From NCBI GenBank assembly GCA_027577595.1, contig JANBRJ010000010.1:62001-126000 (forward strand): 64,000 nucleotides of DNA, read 5' to 3'. Shown here one piece after another: positions 20,041-30,816 of the stretch; position 1 is the stretch's first letter, and each line of letters starts with the position of its first letter. The DNA is from Coemansia sp. RSA 487 (Eukaryota > Kickxellomycota > Kickxellomycetes > Kickxellales > Kickxellaceae). The notes under the pieces were generated by a model, which saw only the letters and a program-made list of their open reading frames with translations, had not been told where the DNA came from and searched no databases. The translations under genes were made by a program, and so were the position numbers.

Positions 20041-20370
20041 ACAAACGAGTGCGTGCGAGGAGATTCACCAAAGCACATTCCTGTTTGCTTAGCATTTGCC
20101 CATCCCCTGAAAGGCTGTAGTTGTGAAAAGAAGGATATATGCTTGTGTTCCAAGAGAAGGTACTTTCTCCCCCAATCTTATGCTACATCTGTTTGCGTTG
20201 ATTGGATTTTTGGGGGGAACAGGGCTCCGTGAATGGAACGGTGGGAGTAACAATTCATCACACTGTGATAATCCACAGCCAAAGGATGCGCGGCGTGAAC
20301 TGATTTGCTCCCTCCTTTTTTCCTTCATTCAAAACACATTCATGCTTATCGTGGACACAGGAACAAGTGG

Positions 20371-20378
20371 TATAAAAA
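20371..20378 (+). promoter_or_regulatory. TATA box of the SAH hydrolase gene
   Basis: TATAAAAA lies 158 nt before the ATG at 20529, followed by a long pyrimidine-rich leader, as is usual for highly expressed fungal genes. Confidence 0.55.
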
Positions 20379-20528
20379 GATGCAACCGCGTTCAGCCCAA
20401 AGCCAGTGTCCACTTTTCCTCCTTTATTCTGCAAAATCTTTTCCATCTCTTTTTTTCTTCAAGAAAAACTTTTTTCCGCTTTTTTACTGCATAGGAAGGT
20501 TGTTTACTTTTTTTCTTACAAATAAGCC

Positions 20529-21828
20529 ATGTCGAACTTCAAGGTTGCTGATATCTCTCTTGCCGCGTGGGGGCGCAAGGACATTGAGCTGTCCGAGAAC
20601 GAGATGCCTGGTCTCATGTACCTGCGCAACAAGTACGGACCTTCGCAGCCGCTCAAGGGCGCGCGCATCGCCGGGTGCCTGCACATGACCGTCCAGACTG
20701 CCGTCCTCATCGAGACACTGACTGCTCTTGGCGCCGAGGTCGCGTGGAGCTCGTGCAACATCTTCTCTACCCAGGACCATGCGGCGGCGGCGATCGCAGC
20801 CACCGGCGTCCCGGTGTTTGCGTGGAAGGGCGAGACCGACGAGGAGTACCTGTGGTGCATTGAGCAGACGCTCAGCGCGTTCAAGGACGGCAAGCCGCTC
20901 AACCTGATCCTGGACGACGGAGGCGATTTGACTAGCTTTGTGCACGAGAAGTACCCGCACTACCTCGCCGACGTCAAGGGCATCTCCGAGGAGACCACCA
21001 CCGGCGTGCACCACCTGTACAAGCTGTTCGCTGACGGCAAGCTCAAGGTTCCTGCCATTGACGTCAACATCTCTGTCACCAAGAGCAAGTTCGACNNNNN
21101 NNNNNAACGGATGCCGCGAGTCTCTGATTGACGGTAGCAAGCGCGCCACCGACGTGATGATCGCCGGAAAGGTCGCCGTTGTTGCCGGATACGGCGACGT
21201 CGGCAAGGGCTGCGCCGCTGCTCTGCGCGGCATGGGCGCCCGCGTGCTTGTGACGGAGATCGACCCCATCAACGCGATGCAGGCCACAATGGAGGGCTAT
21301 GAGGTTACCACGATGGAGGAAGCGCTTGCTGAGGGCAACATCTACGTCACCAGCACCGGCAACCGCGACATCCTCACCGGCGCACACATGTCCAACATGA
21401 AGGAGGACGCCATCATCTGCAACATCGGCCACTTTGACATTGAGATAGATGTTGCATGGCTCAAGGCCAACGCCACCAGCCATGTCAACATTAAGACTGG
21501 CGTCGACCGCTATCTGATGCCCAACGGCCGCCACCTGATCCTGCTCGCCCAGGGCCGCCTTGTCAACCTGTCCTGCGCTACCGGTCACCCCAGCTTCGTC
21601 ATGTCAAACTCCTTCTCCAACCAGGTCCTTGCGCAGATCGCCCTGTGGACCAACGCTACCGCTTACCCGCTGGGCGTCCATGTCCTGCCCAAGCTCCTTG
21701 ACGAGGAGGTTGCACGTGCCCATCTTGGTCAGCTTGGCGTCAAGCTCACCACCTTGACCAGCGCCCAGGCTGAGTACCTCGATATCCCCACCCAGGGACC
21801 CTACAAGCGCGACGAGTACCGCTACTAA
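20529..21828 (+). CDS. SAH1: S-adenosylhomocysteine hydrolase (adenosylhomocysteinase), split by an assembly gap
   Basis: Residues 1-189 read from 20529 to the gap, and about 239 residues read after it to the stop at 21828, so the total matches the usual 430 or so. Visible motifs are [16 protein letters not shown], the [17 protein letters not shown] substrate region, and the catalytic SVTKSKFD just before the gap. After it come [10 protein letters not shown], the NAD-binding GYGDVGKG, and the C-terminal KRDEYRY whose Lys and Tyr bind NAD. The enzyme splits S-adenosylhomocysteine to adenosine and homocysteine, relieving methyltransferase inhibition. The two halves are in different frames only because the ten Ns at 21096-21105 are a placeholder; the real gap is probably about 5-6 nt. 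Confidence 0.95.
21096..21105. other. Assembly gap (10 N) inside SAH1
   Basis: Exactly ten Ns sit between the KFD and NGCRES codons. The family reads KFDN-x-YGCRES here, so only a couple of residues are missing and the N count is not the true length. Confidence 0.95.
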
Positions 21829-22034
21829 ACACCCGATTTTCTTGGTTTACTTTTGTGGTTTTTCTTCTGACTAATCCTGGTTGCAAGCAACATTTTTAGT
21901 TTATAAAAACGACTTCCTATCTTTGCAGCCCGAGAGCACACAAGTGGCTTATGGCAAGATCCAGATCCGTTTTTTGATGATAAAAGCGTGGGTTTGAGTC
22001 TGATCAGAATTGAAAAAAAAATTAACACAGCTTG

Positions 22035-23353
22035 CTAGATGGCGCGTTTTGCCAGGGCACGCAAGTTTCCTAGAAATATGTGCGTGATTTCGTGAAAATG
22101 GTTCGGCTTGTTTGCAGCGACCTTGGCGCGCTCAGCAAGCCAGATCTCGGGCCGCGCAACCTCAACCTCGAGTTCGTGGGTGGTGACTGCAGGCGTTGTC
22201 TTCGGCGGGCCCAGTGCGTACGGATTCACCGGGCCCCGCTCCTGTTCGGGACTGACAACCTGCGTAAGGTCAAAGCTCCAGAGATCCTGCTTGTACGACA
22301 GCCGGTCTTTGTGTCTTTCCAAGATAGGCTTGATCAAATCGGTGTCTGGTTTGTCCAGCGTCTTTTCCTCGTTTATCGTAATTCTGATGTCAAGCTTTGT
22401 ACGTGGTGAGTAGATGTTTAGATCTGCTACTTTCGTTTTTGTGATGACAGAAATAATGCGTCCAGAGTCCTTTTCGGTGGTTACACGAATACGCATCCCC
22501 TCGATTTTGTAGAAATGGTCAATCTCCTTTGTGTGGCTATACACTATGCGCGACCCGCGGAACTCGCTTCGCCGCGTCTCGTCCACTCGCTGATTTAGCA
22601 GTCGGTTGAACGCCGCGTGCTGCTGCAGGGTCATGTTCGATTCGAATCGTGTCGCTTTGTCGTCTGAAAGCGCTGTCTCACTAAGTACGGGCAGCGCTAT
22701 CCTCTGTCCCGTGTTCTTGTCTACTATCCGTCCAAGCTTTCCCTCGATCTAAAATGAAAAAAAACCCACACACATGGACACGTTGGTTGTATTAGCTCCA
22801 TGTCTCACTTTGTCAGCCAAACCCTTCCCTTTTGTCTGTTGCAGCTTTTGCTTAATTGTTTTTGTAATTATCGCAATCTTGATTGTCTTTTATACGCATA
22901 TATATCGTGCATTCGACATTATCTACCACATTAGCATAATACATGCCACATCAAGAAAAAAGGGATAGGAAGAACCTTTATTCTCAGCCAGACATATAGA
23001 CCATACAATGCATACACCGTGTGGGCCGACATCAAACAAGCGAAGCTTACCTCGACATTGGACCTGTCCTTCAGGTGAGTATATAAAAAGTCCGCCACCA
23101 CACGTACGATATCCTCGGCTGGCCGTGCGCCAAAGACATTCTGCTCCAAGCGCAAGGGGCTCAATGGCCTATGCTCATAGTGTACTGGCAACGGCTGGTA
23201 CTGTTGTTGTTGGGATGGTACTGGCGATGGCGAAGGGTGATAAGTAGCGTCGGGGTCTGGGTTCATTATAGCGCTTAGCGACGCTGCTGACACTCGCCGC
23301 TGGAATTCAGGTGTCTCGGTTCTTTGTCTCTTTCGTGACGTGTTCTCGTCCAT
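22035..23353 (-). CDS. CET1: mRNA capping enzyme RNA 5'-triphosphatase, Cet1/Pct1 type
   Basis: There are two exons: 23353-23051 (101 codons) and 22748-22035. The donor is GTCGAG|GTAAGC and the acceptor TTTTAG|ATCGAG, both phase 0, giving about 338 residues. The first 75 residues are disordered (Pro/Gln/Ser). The conserved part starts DIVRVVADFLYTHL. The first metal-binding Glu-x-Glu of the TTM tunnel fold lies across the junction as VE|IEGKLG (Glu101, Glu103). The matching strand near the C-terminus is HELEVEV. Basic strands such as MRIRVT and KLDIRITIN line the tunnel. This divalent-cation triphosphatase removes the gamma phosphate of nascent mRNA before guanylylation. It is a fungal-type enzyme, unlike the cysteine phosphatase of animals. 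Confidence 0.92.
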
Positions 23354-23633
23354 AGCCTTGTGTGAAGCGTGCGATATAAACGAATGCGAATGCAAAAGAG
23401 GAAAGTGAGGGAAGGTAATAGCACAAATGAAAGGTAGGAATGTAGGAGAACAAAACAACGAAATTATGAAATGTGGAAAGAGAGGAGAAATAGATACCCG
23501 CATGAGTTTTCCCGAGCTTGTACTTTTTTTCCACGTCGAGAAAAATCACGTTCTTTTTCAGTTTCTCTTTTCAGCAAGCCTAAAAGTACTTTTTACATTT
23601 TCTTTCTGCATTCCCTTTTTCTTCTTTTTGGCA

Positions 23634-24764
23634 ATGGACCTGACCAGCGAGTTTAAACGGCTAGTAGCCGCAGAGCGTGCGACTAGCGCAACATCAAGTC
23701 TATCTAGCATTAATGAAAAACATCCTTCCTCATTCCACAAAGACCTTACACGCCCAATTACCAATGCCTTTCTCAGCGAGGCGTATATAATCGCCAAGCA
23801 TCTTTCCACACTTCGCAATCGCATTCTTGACATGCGCCCAGCATACCTGAATCTGCAAAGAAAGACAAACCGAAAAACCAACGTTGGCGCCATGCAGCTG
23901 CCAAGCGCATCGTCGGAGCCCCCAAGCGTATTTGCTAGATATGGCGGAATGGTCAAACTGAGCGATCCAGAGCGCGATGAGATTGACCGTGGAATAAAAA
24001 CGACTATCAGGCAAATGCTACGCAAGATACAGTCGCTAAACGAGCTAGGCGAGCATGCGGTCGAGGCAATGCCAGAGGATGATGAAAGCGGTGCGGTAGA
24101 GGCTGTCAATGTTTTGTTCCATCGACTTGTCGCGGCGCTTGATCCGCGGAATGCCGGTGCGTCTGCTTCTTCCAAACAGGTGCAGGTCTTTAGTAAACGC
24201 GATTGCATGGCTGCGCTTCAGAGCTCAGTTGTATGGTGGTTGAACTCTAGACTGCAGGAAGCTAACCAGGTGCACGGTGAGATGCAAGAGCTCTATCTAC
24301 GCCAAAAGCTTGAGCGCCAGCACAGTGTCTTGTCGCAGCAGCAACAAATTACAAAAAGTAGCGCCAGTTCATTGAAACCTGCTCATATGGCAAATATGGG
24401 CACCAAAACGGACGACAGCGACGAGGTGCTCAAGCATCTGTCAGAGCAAGAGCTTCTGCAGCTGCAGTTGGAGAACAACAACCTGGTTACTGAGTTTGAA
24501 AGCGCGTTGAACAGGATCAGAGAGACACAGCGCTCAATTGTCGAGATTTCTACGTTGCAGACACAATTGGCCAACGAACTGAACGCACAAATGCAGCAGA
24601 CGGAGAAGCTGTATGACGAGGCTGTGGGTGCGGTCGACGATGTTTCCCATGGAAACGAGTACCTTGTTTCTGCGCGCAAGCACCAGGCATCTGCGCGCAA
24701 GTGGGTGCTTGTGATATTTATTGTGCTGAGCCTGGTTTTGTTGTTTCTGGATTGGTTTGACTGA
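23634..24764 (+). CDS. UFE1: ER t-SNARE, Ufe1/syntaxin-18 family
   Basis: 376 residues from the ATG at 23634. The frame is open to 23427 but overlaps the leader of the divergent capping gene. The N-terminus MDLTSEFKRLVAAE is typical of syntaxin-18, and an Habc-like helical region follows (LSEAYIIAKHLSTLRNRIL). A coiled SNARE motif runs at about 285-345 (NRIRETQRSIVEISTLQTQL). The chain ends in a tail anchor at about 357-376 (WVLVIFIVLSLVLLFLDWF). In the family it mediates retrograde Golgi-to-ER and homotypic ER fusion with Sec20, Use1 and Sec22. Residue length and order are normal for the family. Confidence 0.9.
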   Translation: MDLTSEFKRLVAAERATSATSSLSSINEKHPSSFHKDLTRPITNAFLSEAYIIAKHLSTLRNRILDMRPAYLNLQRKTNRKTNVGAMQLPSASSEPPSVFARYGGMVKLSDPERDEIDRGIKTTIRQMLRKIQSLNELGEHAVEAMPEDDESGAVEAVNVLFHRLVAALDPRNAGASASSKQVQVFSKRDCMAALQSSVVWWLNSRLQEANQVHGEMQELYLRQKLERQHSVLSQQQQITKSSASSLKPAHMANMGTKTDDSDEVLKHLSEQELLQLQLENNNLVTEFESALNRIRETQRSIVEISTLQTQLANELNAQMQQTEKLYDEAVGAVDDVSHGNEYLVSARKHQASARKWVLVIFIVLSLVLLFLDWFD

Positions 24765-24960
24765 TATATGCCAACATCCTACTTGCGCCTTAACTGTATA
24801 TCCAATAATGTAACATTTGGCAAGTGGTGAGAAAGTATATTTTTTAGTCCACTGTTTCGGAATTATATCAAAATAAAAATTCGATATTAAATTCAAAAAT
24901 TTGGTGGTGACGTAAAAGCCTTGAATAGATAAACGAAAGCAGCAACAGTGAATATGCTAG

Positions 24961-25218
24961 TCAGCTTTGTAACGAACTGAGCGATGTGTCAATTACAGCC
25001 ACCGGCCAGTCTCTGTTGCCACTCCTTCCACCACTACAGTCATGTACGTGAACAGGCCAATCCCTGTCTGGGCCATCTGTGTTGTGTAGGCCAGTCGTGC
25101 CAGAGCTGAAAGGGGCTGCTGCAGCTGCCGGCACAGAAAGCAACACTAGTATGAATGCTACTGTTGCGGGCATTAACGTTGCGGCGATCGAGGAAGAGCG
25201 GCGAACCAAAAGTCTCAT
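24961..25218 (-). CDS. Possible short secreted repeat peptide (85 aa)
   Basis: I do not recognise this gene. The ATG at 25218 has A at -3. Residues 1-11 are basic and 12-35 hydrophobic, ending in an Ala-rich signal-peptidase-like site (VPAAAAA). The 50-residue remainder has two copies of RDWPV (GPDRDWPVHVHD and GNRDWPVAVID). The two copies differ at four third codon positions (AGG/AGA, GAT/GAC, CCT/CCG, GTT/GTG) without changing a residue, which suggests real coding selection. A secreted repeat-peptide precursor, for example a pheromone-like or other processed peptide, is possible. There is no dibasic site next to the repeats and only one Cys in the mature part. The frame could also be chance. 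Confidence 0.42.
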   Translation of the reverse strand: MRLLVRRSSSIAATLMPATVAFILVLLSVPAAAAAPFSSGTTGLHNTDGPDRDWPVHVHDCSGGRSGNRDWPVAVIDTSLSSLQS

Positions 25219-28200
25219 TTTGCTACTTTCTTTTGTTTATTTACAGTTGTTGTGGTTTTGAATATGGTGCCAGAACGTAAAATGCTGTGCTACTTTGAGA
25301 AGTCAAGCACAATAAATGATGGCCAAAAGGTATAATAAACAAGGGCGTATGAGAGGTTGTGGATGCTGGTAGTAATGCTGGAGTTTCTAGATGACCAGCA
25401 GACGGAGTGCTTTTTTTAGTGGGTATGAAGTGACAAGAGCATGAAACAGGAAGATGGTGATGTACTTTATAGTTGAAATTTTAATAGGAATGCAGAGTAA
25501 AACGAAAAGGCCTTTCAAACACGACGCAAACGAAAAGCTTTTATAATCTTTCATTGTGCTAGCCAAGATCTTCCCATTACTTTTGGTCAGATGGTGTGTT
25601 TATTATAAAGTTCTTCGTGGGAATGCTTATTTGCAGGTAAAACGGCATCATTTACACTATTAAGGCGGTGTACGGGTGTATACATGATCCGCAGCATACT
25701 GTGTTAAACCGACAATGCTCAATGCAAAATGGCGCCGATTGACCAATCCTTGATACTTGATACTGGATGGTCATTGCCCGCCTGAATGTTCTATTCAGCA
25801 CTTGGCCTTGAGCCAAAATAAATAAATAAAAGCCATGTATCACGCATATTGAGCAAAGTTGCTTGGCTAAATGCTCTTTCTAGCATAGTCATGTGCAGAT
25901 GCACTTTGCTTCTACAACGATGATTATTTTATATACATGACAGACTAACGGTACCTGCATAAACAGTGCTGATTTTAATCAACATGCTGTGCACTCACAG
26001 CGAAAATCAAGAAAAATGAAAAGCTGATCGTTGAAGCTTTAATACACTTATATTCAACACAAATAAAAATAATTAAAAAAATTAGTATCGGCAAAAATAA
26101 AAGATAATATAATAATGGACCGATTGAGATTTTGGGCTTGTTTGCGCTCGCAGCCTAAAATTTTACTTTTATATTTTTAGAAATAGGGAGACGTTAATAT
26201 TCCTCTTCCCATTCGCTTTCGAGCCTTCTGTCGGGCATAGGAAAGTCCCTGTGGACGACGGAGGTATTGTTTACAGAGACAATAGCGCACATTGTGAGTT
26301 GACGTGAATAGAGGTTGGTTTGTGCTGAATGGATAGACCGAGAGATAGGCGGATACTGAGTGGTGTGTAGACTGAGAGTACAGCTGGAGAAAGAGAGATC
26401 AGGCAGCGATGATGTAGATAATATATGTAATGCGGCCGTGAGCGTTAACTGACGATCTGGTCGGAGATAAATGGCGTAGAATTGTCGCAGTGTAGAAACT
26501 AACAAACTCGTATAGATCGTGTGGAAAGAAACGGATAAAGAAATTGCTATTAGACTTACAAGGAGAAAAGACTGGATAAAGGAAACCAAAAAGTAATGGT
26601 GGAGGAGGATGACGGTCAGGCTATTTATAATGCCTTCAAAGCAACGGGTAAGGAGAAGGCAGGCGCAATTAAAGCAAGATGCACATTGGTCTGCCTTATT
26701 TTTGCAAAAAAGATATTTGGATTGCTTGAAAAAGAGCATTGACAAAATAAAAATAAAAATAAAGGATAGACGCAGGCTATGCACCTCGTATGGGCTACAA
26801 AGCAAAACCGTCGCTTGAATTGAGGGAGTATCCACTAGCGAATTTTCTCTTTTTTCATTCCGGTACAACTACGACCGGTGCTACTGCCTCGCCTCGTCTT
26901 GCCATCCTGCCTGTCCTGTTGTTGTTTTTGAATTTTTTTTATCCCGCAGCGAGCGGCTTGCGTTTTTCTGCATTTATGAATTGGCCTGCCAAGCCCGAAA
27001 AAACAGACCTTTTTCGCTGTTACAGCCCGGATTGTCCCTCTTTTTTTCTTTCCGCCCATGTTATGCACACAGAGCACATCCCCCCTTCACCATTTGTAAC
27101 CGTTTATACTACACGAGCACGCACAAAGGACGATTCACAAGATCTTGGCTGTCAGCCGCTGACATAGGCTATGCGTATTCCCGCACGGCGCTGGTATCCT
27201 CTCCACATTTCTATTTTGGAATTGTTCCTTGTGCTTGTCACAAACAATCCACCGACCAAGGAAATGAGCTCTATGAAACGGATGACCCTTGATTTCGGTA
27301 GGTGCAAGGCGTTCCACCCCACCCGACCCATGCTCGTCCTCCCCATCTCCCCTTCTCTCCCACCACAGGCCGAAAAGCTGTTTCAACTTCCTCCACGCAT
27401 CGCCGACTCCGATAGCCCCTTGTTATTTCCAATTTCGCGAGAATGAAAAAAAAACAGCCAGATGTTATGCACCCACGATAATGCTACTGTAGCCTCTGTA
27501 CGACCCTTTGTTTGCCGCAGCGATTGCAATCCCATGTTACCCATTTTCCGTGTTTATTGACAATGCCTTATTCATTTTTCCAATAACCATCACCTATTAT
27601 CCTTGTGCATATGCATGAATGTCAAGGGGAGGTGGTACTCTCTTCCCACAACCATGTACTGTTCCTGTAATACGCAGAATTGGTGAATGAAGGGTGACAC
27701 TAGGAGGGGAAAAGAGGGAGGCTGCAGAGTACATGATGTTAAAAGTCAGCTGCGCTTCATTTCTCCCCGGAAATTTACTTTCTAGCAACTCCAATGCCCA
27801 ACAAGCAATAAATGATTGCCTTCTATATGTGCCGACGTTGCGTTTTCTATTGCAATTACATTCGTCCGATTTACGCATTGTTGGTGCAGTGTGACATGAG
27901 TCGACTGGGAATCTTAAAATCCTTTGGTGCAAAGGGCAAAACATATCTTGTATTGTTTTCAGTCTGGTATGGAAAAGCACAATACTATACGCTAATTTTA
28001 ACAAACAATAGAAGACATGCTTAGCACCTTTTTTTCTCATTTGCGTTTATCTCTACCACGAAACTTGTCACTCGTTCGGGAGGATCAATGCACACCCATT
28101 GTTTCTTTTCTATTACACATCCCATTCTGCTATTATTGCACCAATATTATCGCTTGTTTTGATTCCATACCATCTATTACAGCCGTTTTTCGTGCAATGA

Positions 28201-28959
28201 GGAGCAATCAAGAAGAAACAAGCTGAATTGGCAAACAAGAAACTACTTGCAAATCCAAAACTTCCTGACTAAACCAGAACGGCATGTATGACATGCACAT
28301 AATTATGCGTTTATTAAACCAGCAGTGGACATTTTGATGTCAGGGTGCGCTCTCCACAAAGGCAATCAAAACAATCCTCACTTTTTTCTGACACGGGAAA
28401 GCAGCTTCGCTTGAAAGTCATATCAAATTACTTGCACAACATGTTTTCTCATGCATAACTGTGCATATTATTTTTCCTTATGAAAACGAAAAGGTCCATC
28501 AAGTTGATTTCACTGACCTTTGGACCTTTTTTTGTTGTTATTGACTAGTTGGCAACCTTTTGGCGAATGGGATTATGATTTCATCAGTGTTGCAAATAAG
28601 CTGTGTTTACATTTGAGTAGTCAGTTTCATTTACATTTCAACTTCCCCATTTCTCGTTTGTTATTGGAAAATCCTGGAAAAACACATTGCAGAATACCTC
28701 CTTGAGTCAAGAAAATGACGTTGCCTTGCAGTTTTCAATATGCACAAGCGACATGCTTTTTACTTTGGCTGCCTGAATCCGCGTCTACTTGCTTTCGCCG
28801 TGTCAAGCGACAAAGAAGATGACTGCAATTGCGCTTGATGCGTAATAATCTATTCAGCAAGAAAAGCAAACCCAGACATAAAAATTGTAACAACTGAATT
28901 AAACACATTTCAGTGGCGGATAATCGCACGACCCAACCGAAAGCAAAACAAAAATGAGA
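25219..28959. other. Gene-poor stretch, 3.7 kb
   Basis: This is AT-rich and full of stops. The longest frame (26194-26868, minus) is hydrophobic and Ser/Leu-rich with no family resemblance. Short A-rich microsatellite-like runs occur near 26740-26765. I see no tRNA, rRNA, transposon ends or conserved exon. It could hold a non-coding RNA or a strongly intron-split gene, but nothing supports one. Confidence 0.45.
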
Positions 28960-30375
28960 TCAGTGAATAGAAAAGTCAATGTCTTGGTTCCACTGCAAAC
29001 TGTTCTGTAGCACTGAAGAGGCATCATAACAGCCGTCTGCCACGACTTTGCTATCATCGCTCAGCTCCGCGTCCAGCCCATCACCGAGTCCAGGACTTGG
29101 CATAGCACCATACATGCACTCCATAATGGACTCAGATGACGTTAGTCCTGCATCGCCAGATATCAACAGTCCGCCTAACAAATCCGACGTTGATTGGCAG
29201 GGTTTAAGTGTTGGCATGTCAGTGAGTTGGACATGCGATTGCTGTTGCTGTTGTTGTTGTTCGTGGTGGTGGTGGTGGCGTTGCTTGCCATTAGGTCGTG
29301 GATATGCACTACCATTAGCGGAGTTGAGCGTAGATTGTCCAAGCTTTGGCGATTTCTCACACGAAGCCTGCTGACAATCATCTGCAGCGTTTCCGCTAGT
29401 TTCTTTACTACTGATAGAATGATCGACTGTCAATGTAGTTGAAGCGCCTGTGCCTGGCTTCCGCCCATCCTGTTGTTGTTCCTGGCTTTCGCCTTCGCCT
29501 TCGTTCTGCTCAAAATCGTGATCAGGAGCGTGATCTATCATCTTCCAGACGTACATCACTTTTACACTCGCGTGTTTAACTATGAGATTTTGCCATAATG
29601 GCCGACACAACCACATGGCATCCATGTCAAATAAGAACGGCAGTTGTCTAATAGTCGGGGGCCCACTTTCACCGCCAGACGTCCTATCGATCGAGTTCTG
29701 ACGCTGTCTCTTGCTCAAGCTCGCATCAGAGCCCTTGTCTCCTACCAACGGCTCTGTTGCTAGACGCTTCTGCACCGAACTGCCTTTTGTACTGTCTTGA
29801 TCATCTTCGTTTGGATGATCTTGGTCTTTCGTGGGGTTTGGCTTTGCTTTGGCCAGCAGCTTTCCCACAAGGTTGGCGATGTTCGCATTGTTTTGAATAT
29901 AAGTCGGCTCACCAAATATCTCGTTCTCCGTCCCGCCCAGACATATAAAATCCGTGATGATAATCCATATCTGCGGGGCACCGGCCCTTGCGATTCGCTC
30001 TGGGCAAATATGCCTGTTGATCTTTGACCATTTCTGCTTCTGCTTGTTCTTCTTCCGATGCTGTACATTCTCAGGGCCTTCGGCTCCACTATAGAACATT
30101 GGCTTGAACGATTTGATTTGAATGATCATATTTTCGAGACTGGAGATGTCACATACGCTTTGTAATTTTAAAGATTTGGGCGAAAATGCCGCCCGCATAA
30201 AATCGAACTTGTCAGATATTTCGCAAGTGTGTTTGTAGAAGCTGCTGTCGCTAGGATTGTGGTTGTGTTTGAATAGCTGCACGCGTCGGGCGCCTTGCGT
30301 CAGGGTTTGGCCGAACTGGGAGGCATTTTTAAGCATTATATTGGACAGCCATGGCTTTTCAAAGTACACCGACAT
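28960..30375 (-). CDS. Unrecognised nuclear-type protein with Gln/His and acidic tracts
   Basis: 471 residues from the ATG at 30375; the frame is open further to 30438 but the ATG is the first. Not assigned to a family. Residues 1-180 look folded (KPWLSNIMLKNASQFGQTL; PQIWIIITDFICLGGTENEI). A second ordered piece follows at about 245-285 (PFLFDMDAMWLCRPLWQNL; VKVMYVWKMIDHA). Basic clusters KKNKQKQK and SKRQRQ resemble nuclear localisation signals. The last 170 residues are low-complexity, with an HHHHHEQQQQQQQ run and an acidic, bulky-hydrophobic end (LQWNQDIDFSIH) like a transcription activation domain. A role in transcription is only inference. It is divergent from IBA57, 441 nt away. Confidence 0.7.
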   Translation of the reverse strand: MSVYFEKPWLSNIMLKNASQFGQTLTQGARRVQLFKHNHNPSDSSFYKHTCEISDKFDFMRAAFSPKSLKLQSVCDISSLENMIIQIKSFKPMFYSGAEGPENVQHRKKNKQKQKWSKINRHICPERIARAGAPQIWIIITDFICLGGTENEIFGEPTYIQNNANIANLVGKLLAKAKPNPTKDQDHPNEDDQDSTKGSSVQKRLATEPLVGDKGSDASLSKRQRQNSIDRTSGGESGPPTIRQLPFLFDMDAMWLCRPLWQNLIVKHASVKVMYVWKMIDHAPDHDFEQNEGEGESQEQQQDGRKPGTGASTTLTVDHSISSKETSGNAADDCQQASCEKSPKLGQSTLNSANGSAYPRPNGKQRHHHHHEQQQQQQQSHVQLTDMPTLKPCQSTSDLLGGLLISGDAGLTSSESIMECMYGAMPSPGLGDGLDAELSDDSKVVADGCYDASSVLQNSLQWNQDIDFSIH

Positions 30376-30816
30376 TGGCACGAAAGAAAAGAAATTGCAC
30401 TCTTTGTGTGGAAAAGACAGCTTAAAGAAAGTATACAAATAATAGAATTAGAAAATACAAAAGTAAAAAATAGAGAAAAATAAACAGATTTTGTGGAGAA
30501 AGAGAGGGGAAAGGGGGTTTTCCCAAAGCAATGGCAGGCAGAGACGCGTCGAGCCTTAAAAAATCAGGAGGATGACACGTGTGCAGAGATGAAAATAGGC
30601 TGACAAAAAGCTTTCTCCAGTAGATAATTTCCTACTGCTCTTATCAGCTGTTTTTTTTCTCTAAAGATATTTTTCTAATTTCACCAACATTGTAGAGCTC
30701 TTTGTTTAGAGTGTTGTGGATTTATTGAATCGAATCGTTCAGACACACCTATAGCCAGACTGGCCGCGTGTGCTATATTTTGCATCGAAACATAGCACTC
30801 AAAAAGAAAGAAAGAA
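30376..30816. other. Divergent promoter region, 441 nt
   Basis: Shared upstream space of the unrecognised gene (-) and IBA57 (+). It is A-rich and holds a CACGTG-like ACACGTGTG at about 30577, a possible bHLH-type site. Nothing else is seen. Confidence 0.4.

Larger units (their letters stand above)
19167..20528. other. Intergenic with an imperfect tandem repeat, End3/SAHH divergent region
   Basis: This 1.36 kb region holds the promoters of both flanking genes. An imperfect tandem repeat with a period of about 224 nt starts near 19590 (see its own entry). A TATA box for the SAH hydrolase gene sits at 20371. The tract before 20529 is strongly pyrimidine-rich. No coding segment is recognised. 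Confidence 0.6.

Noticed and set aside
21096-21105. SAH1 as a pseudogene with a frameshift
   Set aside because: The only break is the N placeholder; both halves are intact and conserved.
20484-21287. Minus-strand frame running through the N gap
   Set aside because: It is antisense to SAH1 and reads through the Ns; the opposite strand is a clear enzyme.
26194-26868. Minus-strand frame of 224 codons, possible membrane protein
   Set aside because: The hydrophobicity comes from T-rich DNA; there is no family resemblance and no good start context.
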